From assembly GCA_018818465.1 (NCBI GenBank), contig JAHIRU010000073.1, positions 1-27,908 of the forward strand: a DNA stretch of 27,908 bases, given 5' to 3'. Positions 1 to 7,236 of the stretch are shown here, piece by piece. This DNA comes from Nanobdellota archaeon (lineage in GTDB: Archaea > Aenigmatarchaeota > Aenigmatarchaeia > QMZP01). Positions within the stretch are counted from its first letter, which is position 1; each line of letters starts with the position of its first letter. The position numbers were made by a program, and so were the translations under genes. The notes under the pieces were generated by a model that had not been told where the DNA came from, searched no databases, and saw only the letters and a program-made list of their open reading frames with translations.

Positions 1-118
1 GCGAAGCGCCAGAAGGTACAAAACTGATAAATTCACCTTTTTCTGTTATAGCTTTTATAGAAATTGTTTCCTTGCCGTTATAATTAATAGAAGGATAAAG
101 CCGTAGATCTTTTAGCAT
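1..118 (-). CDS. eno: Enolase, N-terminal fragment (cut by window edge)
   Basis: The visible 39 codons read from ATG at 116-118 and run off the left edge. They begin MLKDLRLYPSINYNGKETIS and reach FVPSGAS, the conserved substrate-loop motif of enolase (usually VPSGASTG). Enolase converts 2-phosphoglycerate to phosphoenolpyruvate in glycolysis and gluconeogenesis. The segment before the motif departs from the usual DSRGNPTVE strand: the aligned part reads YNGKETISIKA, so the N-terminal domain is divergent. The gene follows rpoK with a 4-nt gap, matching the rpoK-eno order common in archaeal ribosomal-protein/RNA polymerase clusters. That context supports the call from such a short piece. Confidence 0.75.
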   Translation of the reverse strand, partial: MLKDLRLYPSINYNGKETISIKAITEKGEFISFVPSGAS

Positions 119-122
119 ACAT

Positions 123-308
123 TTAATCTCTTTTCTTAAGTCTTATATCAATTGGTATAACATCTGCTTCCCATTCTAACTTTGCTATTTCAATTGGATC
201 TATTATATTTTTTGGGACACTAACTAAAATAGGAGAACCCTGCGCTATCTGCAGAGCACGGGCTGAGATAAGCCTTGTCTTTTCGTATCTTGATTGATTC
301 TCTAGCAT
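123..308 (-). CDS. rpoK: DNA-directed RNA polymerase subunit K (Rpb6/omega family)
   Basis: A 61-residue protein, the normal size for archaeal RpoK. It contains the family signature: SRYEKTRLISARALQIAQGSP near residues 6-25, then DPIEIAKLEWEADVIPIDIRLKK at the C-terminus. RpoK is the archaeal counterpart of eukaryotic Rpb6 and bacterial omega, and helps fold and hold the largest polymerase subunit. It lies directly upstream of enolase on the same strand and is probably cotranscribed with it. A GGTAAT sequence just before the ATG is a weak ribosome-binding candidate. Confidence 0.95.
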   Translation of the reverse strand: MLENQSRYEKTRLISARALQIAQGSPILVSVPKNIIDPIEIAKLEWEADVIPIDIRLKKRD

Positions 309-341
309 ATTACCTTTCTTTGTTTAATTGCTTATATACTT

Positions 342-1136
342 TTAACCGATGTATCTTAGCTGTTCCTTCTCATTTACAGGGGCTTTTTCTGATTTGTTTA
401 TTTCACTTAGAGCCTTTCTCTGTAGAGTTTCCACTTTCTTTATGAACTTTTCCATTTCCTTTACCCTATCTTCCAGTTTATCCGTGTTTATTTTTACCTT
501 AAGTATTTTGGTTAAAACGTTTAAAACCATTTCGCCTGATTTAGGATCTGTTACTATAGGAAAACCTGATGTTTCGCCTAAAAGGCATAAACCATTCATA
601 CCACGCTCATTGCATAAACCTACCAAAAGACCAGCTGCACCAACTATGTAACCAACGCGTTCTCCTGCATCAAACTTTATTCCTAATCCTTTGTATTTTT
701 TTATTAACTTTTCATCAGTTACTGCACCTATAACTTCTGGATCTTTCTCCAGTTCACCTGTGGCAAGACCGCCTATTGTTATAACATCTTTTACATTGAA
801 TTTCTCTGCAAAATCAAGAACAGCTTCCATTATTTCGTAATGACCATGCGGTGAAAGTGACTGACAATCTCCTACCATAAAGATGACGTCTCTTTGGTTT
901 GCTTTTTTAGCTTTTATGTAATAAAATTCATTTTTCAGGAGATGAACTTTGTATTCATCATGAAGCATTACAAAAGGGAAAAAATGTTTTGAGTATAATT
1001 CAGCAAATTTCTTTGCTTTTAGCTCTTCTATCATGTAGCCGACTGCTACTCTTCCTATGTTGCCGACCCCGGGAAGTCCTTCAATTAGAATAGGATTTTT
1101 GAGTTTAGGTTTTGAAAATATTTTTATTTTGACCAT
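342..1136 (-). CDS. PAC2-family protein (proteasome assembly chaperone-like)
   Basis: 264 residues. The N-terminus PILIEGLPGVGNIGRVAVGYMIEEL is the PAC2-family opening (COG2047, former DUF75), followed by GDCQSLSPHGHYEIMEAVLDFA and VITIGGLATGE. The family includes eukaryotic proteasome assembly chaperone PAC2 and archaeal PbaA/PbaB, which bind proteasome subunits or related partners; the exact partner here is not shown by sequence. The last 60 residues are charged and probably a coiled coil (DKLEDRVKEMEKFIKKVETL). The start is well supported: on the minus strand a GGTGGTG ribosome binding site sits a few nucleotides before ATG. It is separated from rpoK by 33 nt and could be read with it. Confidence 0.85.
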   Translation of the reverse strand: MVKIKIFSKPKLKNPILIEGLPGVGNIGRVAVGYMIEELKAKKFAELYSKHFFPFVMLHDEYKVHLLKNEFYYIKAKKANQRDVIFMVGDCQSLSPHGHYEIMEAVLDFAEKFNVKDVITIGGLATGELEKDPEVIGAVTDEKLIKKYKGLGIKFDAGERVGYIVGAAGLLVGLCNERGMNGLCLLGETSGFPIVTDPKSGEMVLNVLTKILKVKINTDKLEDRVKEMEKFIKKVETLQRKALSEINKSEKAPVNEKEQLRYIG

Positions 1137-1189
1137 AAAACACCACCACCATGAGTTTGTATTATATATTTGTAACAGAAGTTATTAAA

Positions 1190-1201
1190 TTAATATATTA
1201 T
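1190..1201 (+). promoter_or_regulatory. Putative TATA box of tRNA-Glu(CTC)
   Basis: An AT-only stretch, TTAATATATTAT, lies about 20-30 nt before the mature 5' end at 1220, the usual distance of an archaeal TATA box from a tRNA start. The purine/A-rich sequence just upstream could act as a BRE. The call is positional only. Confidence 0.4.
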
Positions 1202-1219
1202 AGAGATAAGTGATATATC

Positions 1220-1358
1220 GCCCCCGTAGTGTAGCGGCAAGCACATAAGCTTCTCGAGCTTATAACCCGGGTTCGAGATCAGAATCTGTGAATAATCAAA
1301 GAATGCAGGTAGTTGGTATCGGTTCCGATACTTCATGATGAAAATCCCGGCGGGGGCA
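1220..1358 (+). tRNA. tRNA-Glu(CTC), interrupted in the T-loop
   Basis: Acceptor GCCCCCG (1220-1226) pairs with CGGGGGC (1351-1357), followed by A73. The D-stem GTGT/GCAC and anticodon stem TAAGC/GCTTA flank the loop TTCTCGA, giving anticodon CTC. The T-stem CCGGG (1267-1271) pairs with CCCGG (1346-1350), but the T-loop is opened by a 67-nt insertion at 1278-1344. Removing it gives the 7-nt loop TTCGAGT and a normal tRNA. The anticodon loop has no intron. Splicing therefore depends on an endonuclease that accepts a noncanonical T-loop site. Confidence 0.93.
1278..1344 (+). other. 67-nt intron at position 59/60 of tRNA-Glu(CTC), family A
   Basis: A BHB pairing can be drawn. Exon TTCG (1272-1275) pairs with TGAA (1339-1342) as the 4-bp central helix. 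The 3-nt bulges are AGA (1276-1278) and AAT (1343-1345), and the inner helix is TCA/TGA. Cuts after the second base of each bulge define the intron. Inside are two hairpins: TCTGTG...TGCAGG with an A-rich loop, and GGTATCGG-TT-CCGATACT. The core is nearly identical to the intron at 10072-10138 in tRNA-Ser(GCT). It is far too short for a group I intron and no group I core was found. Confidence 0.85.
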
Positions 1359-1366
1359 TAGAGTTT

Positions 1367-1382
1367 GACGACCTTAGTCGTC
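1367..1382 (+). terminator. Hairpin between tRNA-Glu and tRNA-Ile
   Basis: Perfect 6-bp inverted repeat GACGAC-CTTA-GTCGTC, followed by TTAGCTCTTT, in the 35-nt gap between the two tRNA genes. It could end transcription of tRNA-Glu or mark a processing site in a two-tRNA transcript. Sequence alone does not decide. Confidence 0.35.
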
Positions 1383-1393
1383 TTAGCTCTTTG

Positions 1394-1465
1394 GGGCCTG
1401 TGGCTCAGTGGTAGAGCGCACGACTGATAATCGTGAGGTCGGGAGTTCGATCCTCCCCAGGCCCA
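1394..1465 (+). tRNA. tRNA-Ile(GAT)
   Basis: Uninterrupted cloverleaf. Acceptor GGGCCTG/CAGGCCC with A73, D-arm GCTC/GAGC, anticodon stem CACGA/TCGTG around CTGATAA (anticodon GAT), T-stem GGGAG/CTCCC with loop TTCGATC. No CCA is encoded. The stop codon of the convergent HD-domain gene begins at 1466, directly after the discriminator base. Confidence 0.96.
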
Positions 1466-2140
1466 TTATAATTCACCATTAATTTCTCTTTCCATACGAT
1501 CTAAGAAATTTTTGAAGAATTTGATTCTTTCTTTTGCTATTTCTTTTGCTTTTTTCGTATACAACTTATCTATTAAGAATTTGCCTTTGATTTCAAACTC
1601 TATTTGCGGACTGTGTTTTGTCTTGTCTATAATTCTTCCGTTTATTTTTCCATCTGTAAGGTTTTCTTTAGCGTATTCTTCAATGTTTACTTTCCTATAA
1701 ATATTTGCATTGTTTTTACCTACCCATGAAAATGAGCGTGCAATACCTATTGCACCAAGCGCGTCAATCTTGTCGGCATCAAACAGGATTTCAGCTTCTT
1801 TAGTCTTTGGTTTATTTTCAGTTTTGTATCTATGTGAAATGATACAATCCTTCACGTGTTTGATTTTATCATCTGAAAATCCTAATTCTTTCAGAATGGG
1901 TTCAGCCATTTCAGCTCCTATCATTGCATGATCAGTATTACCGGTGTTATCGTGCATTTCTTTGACTGCACCTATATCATGCAGTATAGCGGCTGCTTGC
2001 AAAACTTCCATATCAACATCTTTGTTTTTAGCTATGCTGAGGCAATTTCTATAAACTCTCATAACATGATCCATGTTATGAGCAGAACAAGATAACTCTT
2101 TTTCTACGGCTTCCTTTATTTTTTGTATTTTTGAATTCAT
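1466..2140 (-). CDS. HD-domain phosphohydrolase
   Basis: 224 residues with the HD metal-binding motifs in order: H in AHNMDHVMRV near residue 20-28, HD in AAILHDIGA near 51-58, H in IISHR near 102, and D in FDADKIDALG near 120. These ligands define a metal-dependent phosphohydrolase of the COG1418/YedJ-like type. Members act on nucleotides or phosphate esters, and the substrate cannot be told here. The C-terminal third is lysine-rich and helical. The gene ends flush against tRNA-Ile on the other strand and is divergent from carS across a 73-nt AT-rich gap. Confidence 0.85.
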   Translation of the reverse strand: MNSKIQKIKEAVEKELSCSAHNMDHVMRVYRNCLSIAKNKDVDMEVLQAAAILHDIGAVKEMHDNTGNTDHAMIGAEMAEPILKELGFSDDKIKHVKDCIISHRYKTENKPKTKEAEILFDADKIDALGAIGIARSFSWVGKNNANIYRKVNIEEYAKENLTDGKINGRIIDKTKHSPQIEFEIKGKFLIDKLYTKKAKEIAKERIKFFKNFLDRMEREINGEL

Positions 2141-2213
2141 TTGAATAAATTGCTATTCAAGAATAAATTATTGATATTATAAAACATAATAAATTATCAA
2201 AACAATTATTTAC

Positions 2214-2774
2214 ATGAGTTTTGATATCTTTGCAATTTTTAATATATTTGTACTCGTTGAAGCTATATGGTTGATTTTACCTGCTTACACAGCTAACGGA
2301 CTTGTACCATTTTTCAAAGGCAAACGGCCAATAGATGGTAATAGAAAATTTATTGATGGCAAGCCAATTCTTGGTCCAGGCAAGACTTGGGAAGGCCTAA
2401 TCTATGGTTCAATAATAGGAGCTGTGATAGCTTTTATACAATTATTGGCTCTTCCGTATCTTCCTTTTGAGTTTTCATCTGTTGCACTTAGCATTGTTCC
2501 CATGTCATTGTTGCTAGGATTTTTGCTAGGATTTGGCGCATTATTTGGTGATATTGTTGCATCATTCTTCAAACGTCGTATTGGTATAAAAAGAGGACAT
2601 GCTGCACCAATACTTGATCAAGACGATTTTATTATAGGTGCTCTTCTGTTCGCGTCTTTGCTGATTGCAATAAAAATAGAATGGGTTATATTGCTGTTGG
2701 TTATAACGCCATTATTGCACCTTCTTGCAAATATGATTGGTTATCTAATAAAAGTAAAAAAACAGCCCTACTGA
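2214..2774 (+). CDS. carS: CDP-archaeol synthase (CarS)
   Basis: 186-residue membrane protein with the CarS/DUF46 signature: LPAYTANGLVPFF near residue 22-34, then PIDGNRKFIDGKPILGPGKTWEGLIYG near 39-65. A later GALFGDIVASFFKRRIGIKRG segment is also conserved. Four to five hydrophobic segments are visible, including the C-terminal pair. The enzyme (CDP-2,3-bis-(O-geranylgeranyl)-sn-glycerol synthase) activates unsaturated archaeol with CTP before polar head-group transfer, so it marks archaeal ether-lipid synthesis. It ends one base before the convergent adk stop. No clear ribosome binding site is seen, so the message may be leaderless. Confidence 0.95.
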   Translation: MSFDIFAIFNIFVLVEAIWLILPAYTANGLVPFFKGKRPIDGNRKFIDGKPILGPGKTWEGLIYGSIIGAVIAFIQLLALPYLPFEFSSVALSIVPMSLLLGFLLGFGALFGDIVASFFKRRIGIKRGHAAPILDQDDFIIGALLFASLLIAIKIEWVILLLVITPLLHLLANMIGYLIKVKKQPY

Positions 2775-2775
2775 A

Positions 2776-3417
2776 TTATTTTTTAAAAATGTCTTCCAAG
2801 AACTTCAGCATGCGTTGTTTGACTTCTTCTATCTCGCCCTCGCCGCTGAAATCTTTCATAATTCCTTTTTTTCTGTAATAATCTATTAGAGGCTTTGTCT
2901 CTTCTTCATATGTTTCAAGTCTCTGCTTTATGACTTCTGGCTTTTGATCTTCTCTGATATAGAGCTCTCCACCACATTCATCGCACACGCCTTCTTTCTT
3001 GGGAATTCTGTTTGTTTTATGAAATATAGCAGCGCATTTTTTGCATGTAATTCTTCCACCAAGTCTTTGCATCAATGTTTTATCAGAGACAAAAAAATTA
3101 ACTACAAGATCTATTTTGGTTATTCCTTCAAGTGCTTCTGCTTGTTCCAAATTGCGAGGGTAACCATCAAGTATGAAGCCTTTTTTACAATCATGTTTAC
3201 TAAGACGATTTTTTAGAGTTTTTATACTAATTTCATCAGGAACTAAAACTCCTTTTTTCATATAACTGTCCAATTTTTTACCAAGACCTGTACCTCTTTT
3301 CACTTCTTCTCTGAATATCTCTCCTAATGATATTTTTGGTATACCGAAATGTTCAGAAACGTGCACTGCGTGAGTTCCTTTGCCTGCTCCTGGTGGACTA
3401 ATAAAAATCATCTTCAT
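2776..3417 (-). CDS. adk: Adenylate kinase with zinc-type LID
   Basis: 213 residues, typical of long-form adenylate kinase. The P-loop is PPGAGKGT near residues 8-15. The AMP-binding/Walker-like DGYPRN is near 84-89, and LID-start RLGGRITC follows. The LID carries four cysteines in a CxxC...CxxC pattern (CKKC and CDEC), expected to bind a structural zinc. It interconverts ATP + AMP and 2 ADP. It lies 7 nt downstream of rfcS on the same strand, so the two are probably cotranscribed. A second, smaller kinase of the Fap7 type lies just beyond rfcS on the opposite strand and has a different role. Confidence 0.95.
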   Translation of the reverse strand: MKMIFISPPGAGKGTHAVHVSEHFGIPKISLGEIFREEVKRGTGLGKKLDSYMKKGVLVPDEISIKTLKNRLSKHDCKKGFILDGYPRNLEQAEALEGITKIDLVVNFFVSDKTLMQRLGGRITCKKCAAIFHKTNRIPKKEGVCDECGGELYIREDQKPEVIKQRLETYEEETKPLIDYYRKKGIMKDFSGEGEIEEVKQRMLKFLEDIFKK

Positions 3418-3424
3418 AGTATCA

Positions 3425-4375
3425 TTATTTGTCCTTAACCTTTAAAAATTGTGCTAGAAGTGCTTCCAGCTGTATTTCCTCTGAACCGCCCTGGTTTAAA
3501 CGGAATTCAAACTCTCCTACCTTTTCGATAAGATTTAGCTTTTTCTCTTCTGGGATTTCCAGGTCAAAGATCTGTCTGTGTATTTCCTTTATTATATCCT
3601 CTCCTGACAGACCTTGGTGCAAAAGTAATTGGTAAAGCTTTTCCCGTGCATCAATAAATTTACCATTTAAGGCAAACCCTAACATGTCTTTTATATCTTG
3701 AGGTTTTGCTTGCGCAGTTGCATTATAGACGTTTTCTCTTGTAATCTTGCCCATTGTAGCAGAAGTTTGCAAAATGTTTGTTGATTTCCTTAAATCACCG
3801 CCGGATATTTCAAAGATAGCTTTCAATCCATCCTTGTCTGCTGTTAATTTTTCACCCTTTACAATTCTCTCAAGATAATTCATTACGTCTTCTTCTGATA
3901 AGGATTTGAATCTAAAAACAGCTGTTCTGGATTGTATTGGTTCTATAATGCGACTTGAATAATTGCAACTAAGAATGAAGCGACAGCTATCAGCGAACTT
4001 TTCCATTGTTCGTCTGAGTGCTTGCTGAGCTTCTGGTGTGAGAGCATCGCTCTCATCAAGAAATATAATTTTGAAGTCTGCATCCAAGGGCTTCATTTTA
4101 GCAAATTCCTTGACTCTTCCTCTGACAACATTTATTCCACGCTCGTCTGATGCATTAGTCTCTTGAAAATTCTGTTGCCAGTTCTTGCCGAAGAGCTCGT
4201 GCGCAAGACATAAAGCTACAGTAGTTTTTCCTATGCCTGCAGAGCCAGCAAAAAGCATGTTCGGAACAGACCCCTCTTTGACCCATACCTTTAGTCTTTC
4301 AATTATATGTTTTTGATTAACAACTTCACTTAGTTTCTTTGGTCTGTACCTTTCTGTCCAAATTTCCAGAGACAT
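3425..4375 (-). CDS. rfcS: Replication factor C small subunit
   Basis: 316 residues, the usual length of archaeal RfcS. Visible motifs: the clamp-loader start WTERYRPKKLSEVV, Walker A GSAGIGKTT near 44-52, Walker B IIFLDESDALT near 103-113 (DESD in place of DEAD), sensor 1 LSCNYSSRIIEPIQSR near 135-150, and the C-terminal collar domain. RFC loads the PCNA sliding clamp on primed DNA using ATP. No large subunit gene is present in this window. The gene is divergent from the Fap7-like kinase across 45 nt and precedes adk. Confidence 0.96.
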   Translation of the reverse strand: MSLEIWTERYRPKKLSEVVNQKHIIERLKVWVKEGSVPNMLFAGSAGIGKTTVALCLAHELFGKNWQQNFQETNASDERGINVVRGRVKEFAKMKPLDADFKIIFLDESDALTPEAQQALRRTMEKFADSCRFILSCNYSSRIIEPIQSRTAVFRFKSLSEEDVMNYLERIVKGEKLTADKDGLKAIFEISGGDLRKSTNILQTSATMGKITRENVYNATAQAKPQDIKDMLGFALNGKFIDAREKLYQLLLHQGLSGEDIIKEIHRQIFDLEIPEEKKLNLIEKVGEFEFRLNQGGSEEIQLEALLAQFLKVKDK

Positions 4376-4420
4376 AAGAAATAATGGTATATATGTTTTT
4401 TAAGTATTAATTTTGCAGAT

Positions 4421-4903
4421 ATGATTATGATAATAGCAATTACAGGCACACCCGGAACAGGCAAGACAGAAGTAGCTAAGTTGTTAGCCAAAGAACTAAA
4501 ATGGAAGCTTATTGAATTAAACAAGCTAGCTGAAGAGAAAAACTTCTACAGGGGTTATGATGAAGAAAGAGAATGCAAAATTGTTGATATTAACAAATTA
4601 TCCAGAGAGATTAAAAAAATGAAAGAGAATCTCATTTTAGAAGGGCATTTTTCCCATGACATGTCATGCGATCTTGTTATCGTTCTTCGCTGCGCAATCG
4701 GCGAGCTGCGCAAGAGAATGGAAAAACGTGGATGGCCTGAGCAGAAAATAGAAGAAAACATCGAGGCGGAGATAATGGGTATCTGTAAGGAAGAAGCCGA
4801 AGATGATGACAAAGATGTTTTAGAAATTGATACAACAGGAAAAACAGCAGAAAACGTTACTAAGGAGATTAAATTAAAGCTTAAAAAGGGGGCTATAATA
4901 TAG
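4421..4903 (+). CDS. Fap7/AK6-type adenylate kinase-like NTPase
   Basis: 160-residue P-loop protein. IAITGTPGTGKTEVAKLLAKEL is the Walker A region at residues 4-25. A short LILEGHFSHDMSCDLVIVLRC segment and LRKRMEKRGWPEQKIEENIEAE follow, as in COG1936. Eukaryotic Fap7/hCINAP and archaeal homologues bind ribosomal protein uS11 and act in late small-subunit assembly, as well as showing adenylate kinase or ATPase activity. The usual zinc LID is absent, unlike the adk product nearby. The start could be either of two near-adjacent ATGs (4421 or 4427). Confidence 0.88.
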   Translation: MIMIIAITGTPGTGKTEVAKLLAKELKWKLIELNKLAEEKNFYRGYDEERECKIVDINKLSREIKKMKENLILEGHFSHDMSCDLVIVLRCAIGELRKRMEKRGWPEQKIEENIEAEIMGICKEEAEDDDKDVLEIDTTGKTAENVTKEIKLKLKKGAII

Positions 4904-4924
4904 TATATATAACAATGTGATATT

Positions 4925-5746
4925 ATGCTAGGAACTGTAGCACTTCTCGGAACATTGACAGGAATATTGTTAGCAGTAGGTTGGTTTGTTGGTGGCATTT
5001 TTGGAATGACTTTAGCATTAATATTAGCTCTTGTATTAAATTTTGTCTCATATTGGTATTCTGACAAGATTGTTTTGAAAATATACAAAGCAAAACCTTC
5101 TGATGATGTTAAATTGAACAGTATTGTTTTTAGGTTAGCAAAAGAAGCAAAAATCCCAGCACCGCGCGTTTACACAGTTCCTACAAAGGTTCCGAATGCA
5201 TTTGCAACTGGAAGAAACAAAAAGAATGCCGTAGTTGCTGTCACAGATGGTTTAATGTCCCTAGATGATAATGAAATGGAAGGTGTTATTGCACACGAAC
5301 TTGGCCATATCAAAAACAATGATATGCTAACATCAGCTGTTGCCGCGACTGTTGCTGGTGCAATATCATACCTTGCCCATATAGGTTATTGGTCAATGTT
5401 TGCTGGAGATTCAAGAGGACAGAGCAACATAATAGGATTAATACTGATGATTGTTTTCGCGCCATTAGCGGCATTGCTTGTGAGGATGGCTATCTCAAGA
5501 AATAGAGAATATGAAGCAGATAAAACAAGTGCACTCTTGACAAAGAATCCAGCTGGTTTAGCATCTGCTTTGAGAAAAATAGAGGCAATTGCAAAAAATT
5601 ATCCTCTCAGGGGTTCAAACGCAACATCGCATATGTGGATAGCTAACCCCTTCAAGCGCGATTCTTTTGGGAATCTTTTTGCAAGCCATCCGCCAATGGA
5701 AAAGAGAATAGAGAGACTTGAAGAGATGAACATGGAATTATTATAA
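4925..5746 (+). CDS. htpX: HtpX-family membrane zinc metalloprotease
   Basis: 273 residues. Two N-terminal membrane segments (about 4-24 and 26-45) are followed by a cytosolic domain with HELGH at 124-128, the M48 zinc site. The third ligand is likely E in NREYEADKTSA near 192-198, downstream of two more hydrophobic stretches. The C-terminus SHPPMEKRIERL is a family hallmark. HtpX degrades damaged or misfolded membrane proteins. The start at 4925 is supported by GTGAT three bases before ATG. The same GTGATattATG arrangement occurs before the RimK-like gene. Confidence 0.94.
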   Translation: MLGTVALLGTLTGILLAVGWFVGGIFGMTLALILALVLNFVSYWYSDKIVLKIYKAKPSDDVKLNSIVFRLAKEAKIPAPRVYTVPTKVPNAFATGRNKKNAVVAVTDGLMSLDDNEMEGVIAHELGHIKNNDMLTSAVAATVAGAISYLAHIGYWSMFAGDSRGQSNIIGLILMIVFAPLAALLVRMAISRNREYEADKTSALLTKNPAGLASALRKIEAIAKNYPLRGSNATSHMWIANPFKRDSFGNLFASHPPMEKRIERLEEMNMELL

Positions 5747-5769
5747 ATTCTTACAACCTAAATTGTTTT

Positions 5770-6471
5770 ATGGAAAAGAAAGGCTTGCATTTAGGCATAA
5801 TCCCAGATGGCAGCAGACGTTGGGCAAAGAAGAATGATATTGAGAATTATGACGGCAAACAATCCGGGGACGCTATTGAAAAAATTGTAAAGCATGTTGT
5901 TGAAAACCACCCAAAAGTTGATGAAATTTCTATTTGGGCTCTATCTGTAGATAATTTGAAAAGAAATGAAAGCGATAAAGAACTTGTCTATAACCTTATT
6001 GAGAATAAAATAGAAACTTTAATTGAATATATAGAGAAAGAAAATATCGATGTAAAAGTGAACATAATAGGTTCTAGTTTATTTGAATTGCCTAGAAAGG
6101 TAAAAGATGCCTCAGGTAATGTTGAAAATAAGACAAAAAATAATAAGAGTATCACACTTAATTTATGCATAGGATACGGTGGAAAGCAAGAAATAACAGA
6201 TGCTGTGATGAGCGCTTCCAAATGGTTAAGAAAGAATCCAACAATGGCAAAGATTCATGAAAATGTTTTTGAAAAATTCTTAATGATTCCAAGAAATTTG
6301 GATATAGTGATTAGAACTGGTGGCGAGAAAAGACTCTCTGGTTTCATGCTATATCAAATTGAATACGCAGAACTGTTTTTTTCTGACACACTTTGGCCAG
6401 ATTTCTCTATAAAAGAATTGGATGATATTCTCGATCAATTCTCTAACAGGCAGAGAAGGTTTGGTAGATAA
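5770..6471 (+). CDS. uppS: Divergent cis-prenyltransferase (UppS family)
   Basis: 233 residues. The family core is clear: IIPDGSRRWAKK near 10-21, ALSVDNLKRN near 57-66, RTGGEKRLSGFMLYQIEYAEL near 180-200, and FFSDTLWPDF. Members condense isopentenyl diphosphate in cis to build the polyprenyl carrier (dolichol type in archaea) used for glycan assembly. Several residues differ from the bacterial pattern: DGN becomes DGS, the GH of the flexible loop is GK, and SNFLLWQ is SGFMLYQ. The catalytic Asp and the C-terminal Arg pair are kept. It probably remains an enzyme, but chain length or substrate may differ. It abuts the TraB gene stop to stop. Confidence 0.88.
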   Translation: MEKKGLHLGIIPDGSRRWAKKNDIENYDGKQSGDAIEKIVKHVVENHPKVDEISIWALSVDNLKRNESDKELVYNLIENKIETLIEYIEKENIDVKVNIIGSSLFELPRKVKDASGNVENKTKNNKSITLNLCIGYGGKQEITDAVMSASKWLRKNPTMAKIHENVFEKFLMIPRNLDIVIRTGGEKRLSGFMLYQIEYAELFFSDTLWPDFSIKELDDILDQFSNRQRRFGR

Positions 6472-7131
6472 TTATTTTCCAAGTATTTTCATAATGCCTT
6501 CATAATGTCCTGCGCCTATGACTACAACTATCTTATCAAAACGCTCTGATAATGTTTTGATTCTCTGCGCCATGATAATATTCCTGTCGCTAACCAAGAT
6601 CTTGTAGAATATTGGAAATTCTTTTTTGAATACCTGCATGGCTTCGCTTATTATTTCTTTTTCAGGAACCTTTCTCAGATCAATCTTTTTAGATGAACGC
6701 GAAAACTTTGACAAGAATATTAAAAGAGGTGATCTTATCAAAAGCCACAAAATTCTTAATTTCTCTTTTTTAGGCATTCTCTGAATCTCTATGAACGTAA
6801 GTCTTATGTCCCTGTCTATGAAAACAACAGGTATTTCTTTTTTTTGAGCTTCTTTAATTGCGCCAAGCATTTCTGATCCGGGAAAGATGCCAACCTTTTT
6901 TCCTAGCCATGATTGAAGAGTCTTCATAAAGAAAAAAATTAAAAACGTTATAAAACCTAGAGACTTCAACGCATCCATATTAGACTGCTTTCCATGCAAT
7001 AGTGCATGATATCTGTTTCTATCAAGTTCTATTGCAACACAATCCGGTTCTTCCTTTTCAATCGCATGTCGCACAGCTAACAAACTTTGCTCTGCTATAT
7101 GTGATGTCGGAACAAAAACAATTCTTTTCAT
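6472..7131 (-). CDS. TraB/PrgY/GumN-family protein
   Basis: 219 residues. The family pattern is seen: VPTSHIAEQSLLAVRHAIEKEEPDCVAIELDRNRYHALL at the N-terminus, with the conserved H in TSH and E in IELD. IPVVFIDRDIRLT lies mid-protein, and VVVIGAGHYEGI at the C-terminus carries the GxGH motif. COG1916 proteins are proposed metalloproteases or hydrolases related to Tiki and pheromone-shutdown proteins. The archaeal role is unknown. A hydrophobic patch near residues 60-70 and another near 125-140 could contact membrane. The family's C-terminal membrane domain is absent, so this is the short form. Confidence 0.82.
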   Translation of the reverse strand: MKRIVFVPTSHIAEQSLLAVRHAIEKEEPDCVAIELDRNRYHALLHGKQSNMDALKSLGFITFLIFFFMKTLQSWLGKKVGIFPGSEMLGAIKEAQKKEIPVVFIDRDIRLTFIEIQRMPKKEKLRILWLLIRSPLLIFLSKFSRSSKKIDLRKVPEKEIISEAMQVFKKEFPIFYKILVSDRNIIMAQRIKTLSERFDKIVVVIGAGHYEGIMKILGK

Positions 7132-7138
7132 ACAAATG

Positions 7139-7147
7139 ATTTAAATA
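7139..7147 (+). promoter_or_regulatory. Putative TATA box of tRNA-Ser(TGA)
   Basis: ATTTAAATA is centred about 30 nt before the mature 5' end at 7174. It is nested between the divergent TraB start (7131) and that gene's own likely TATA box. Confidence 0.4.
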
Positions 7148-7152
7148 GCGCC

Positions 7153-7164
7153 TTTTTAAAATAA
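7153..7164 (-). promoter_or_regulatory. Putative TATA box of the TraB-family gene
   Basis: On the minus strand TTATTTTAAAAA is centred about 27 nt before the ATG at 7131, which fits a leaderless or near-leaderless transcript. It lies inside the 42-nt gap shared with tRNA-Ser(TGA). Confidence 0.35.
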
Positions 7165-7203
7165 CTACATAGTGCCGAGGTGGCTGAACGGCTAAAGCGC
7201 CAG

Positions 7204-7229
7204 TTTAGATGCCATACATCTAAGGCGAG
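7204..7229 (+). other. 26-nt intron at position 30/31 of tRNA-Ser(TGA)
   Basis: BHB pairing: outer helix AAG/CTT, central helix CGCC (7198-7201) with GGCG (7224-7227), bulges AGT and AGA, and inner stem TTAGATG/CATCTAA closing the loop CCATA. Cuts after AG in both bulges join G30 to A31 and restore the anticodon stem. The site lies inside the 5' strand of the anticodon stem, which is noncanonical. Confidence 0.88.
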
Positions 7230-7236
7230 ACTTGAA

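Noticed and set aside
1335..1341. ATGATGA as a box C of a C/D guide RNA in the tRNA-Glu intron
   Set aside because: The sister intron in tRNA-Ser(GCT) lacks it, there is no matching box D, and the bases belong to the splice helix.
4555..5088. 177-residue minus-strand ORF
   Set aside because: It is the antisense of the Fap7-like and htpX genes, and its serine/isoleucine-rich composition is typical of shadow frames.
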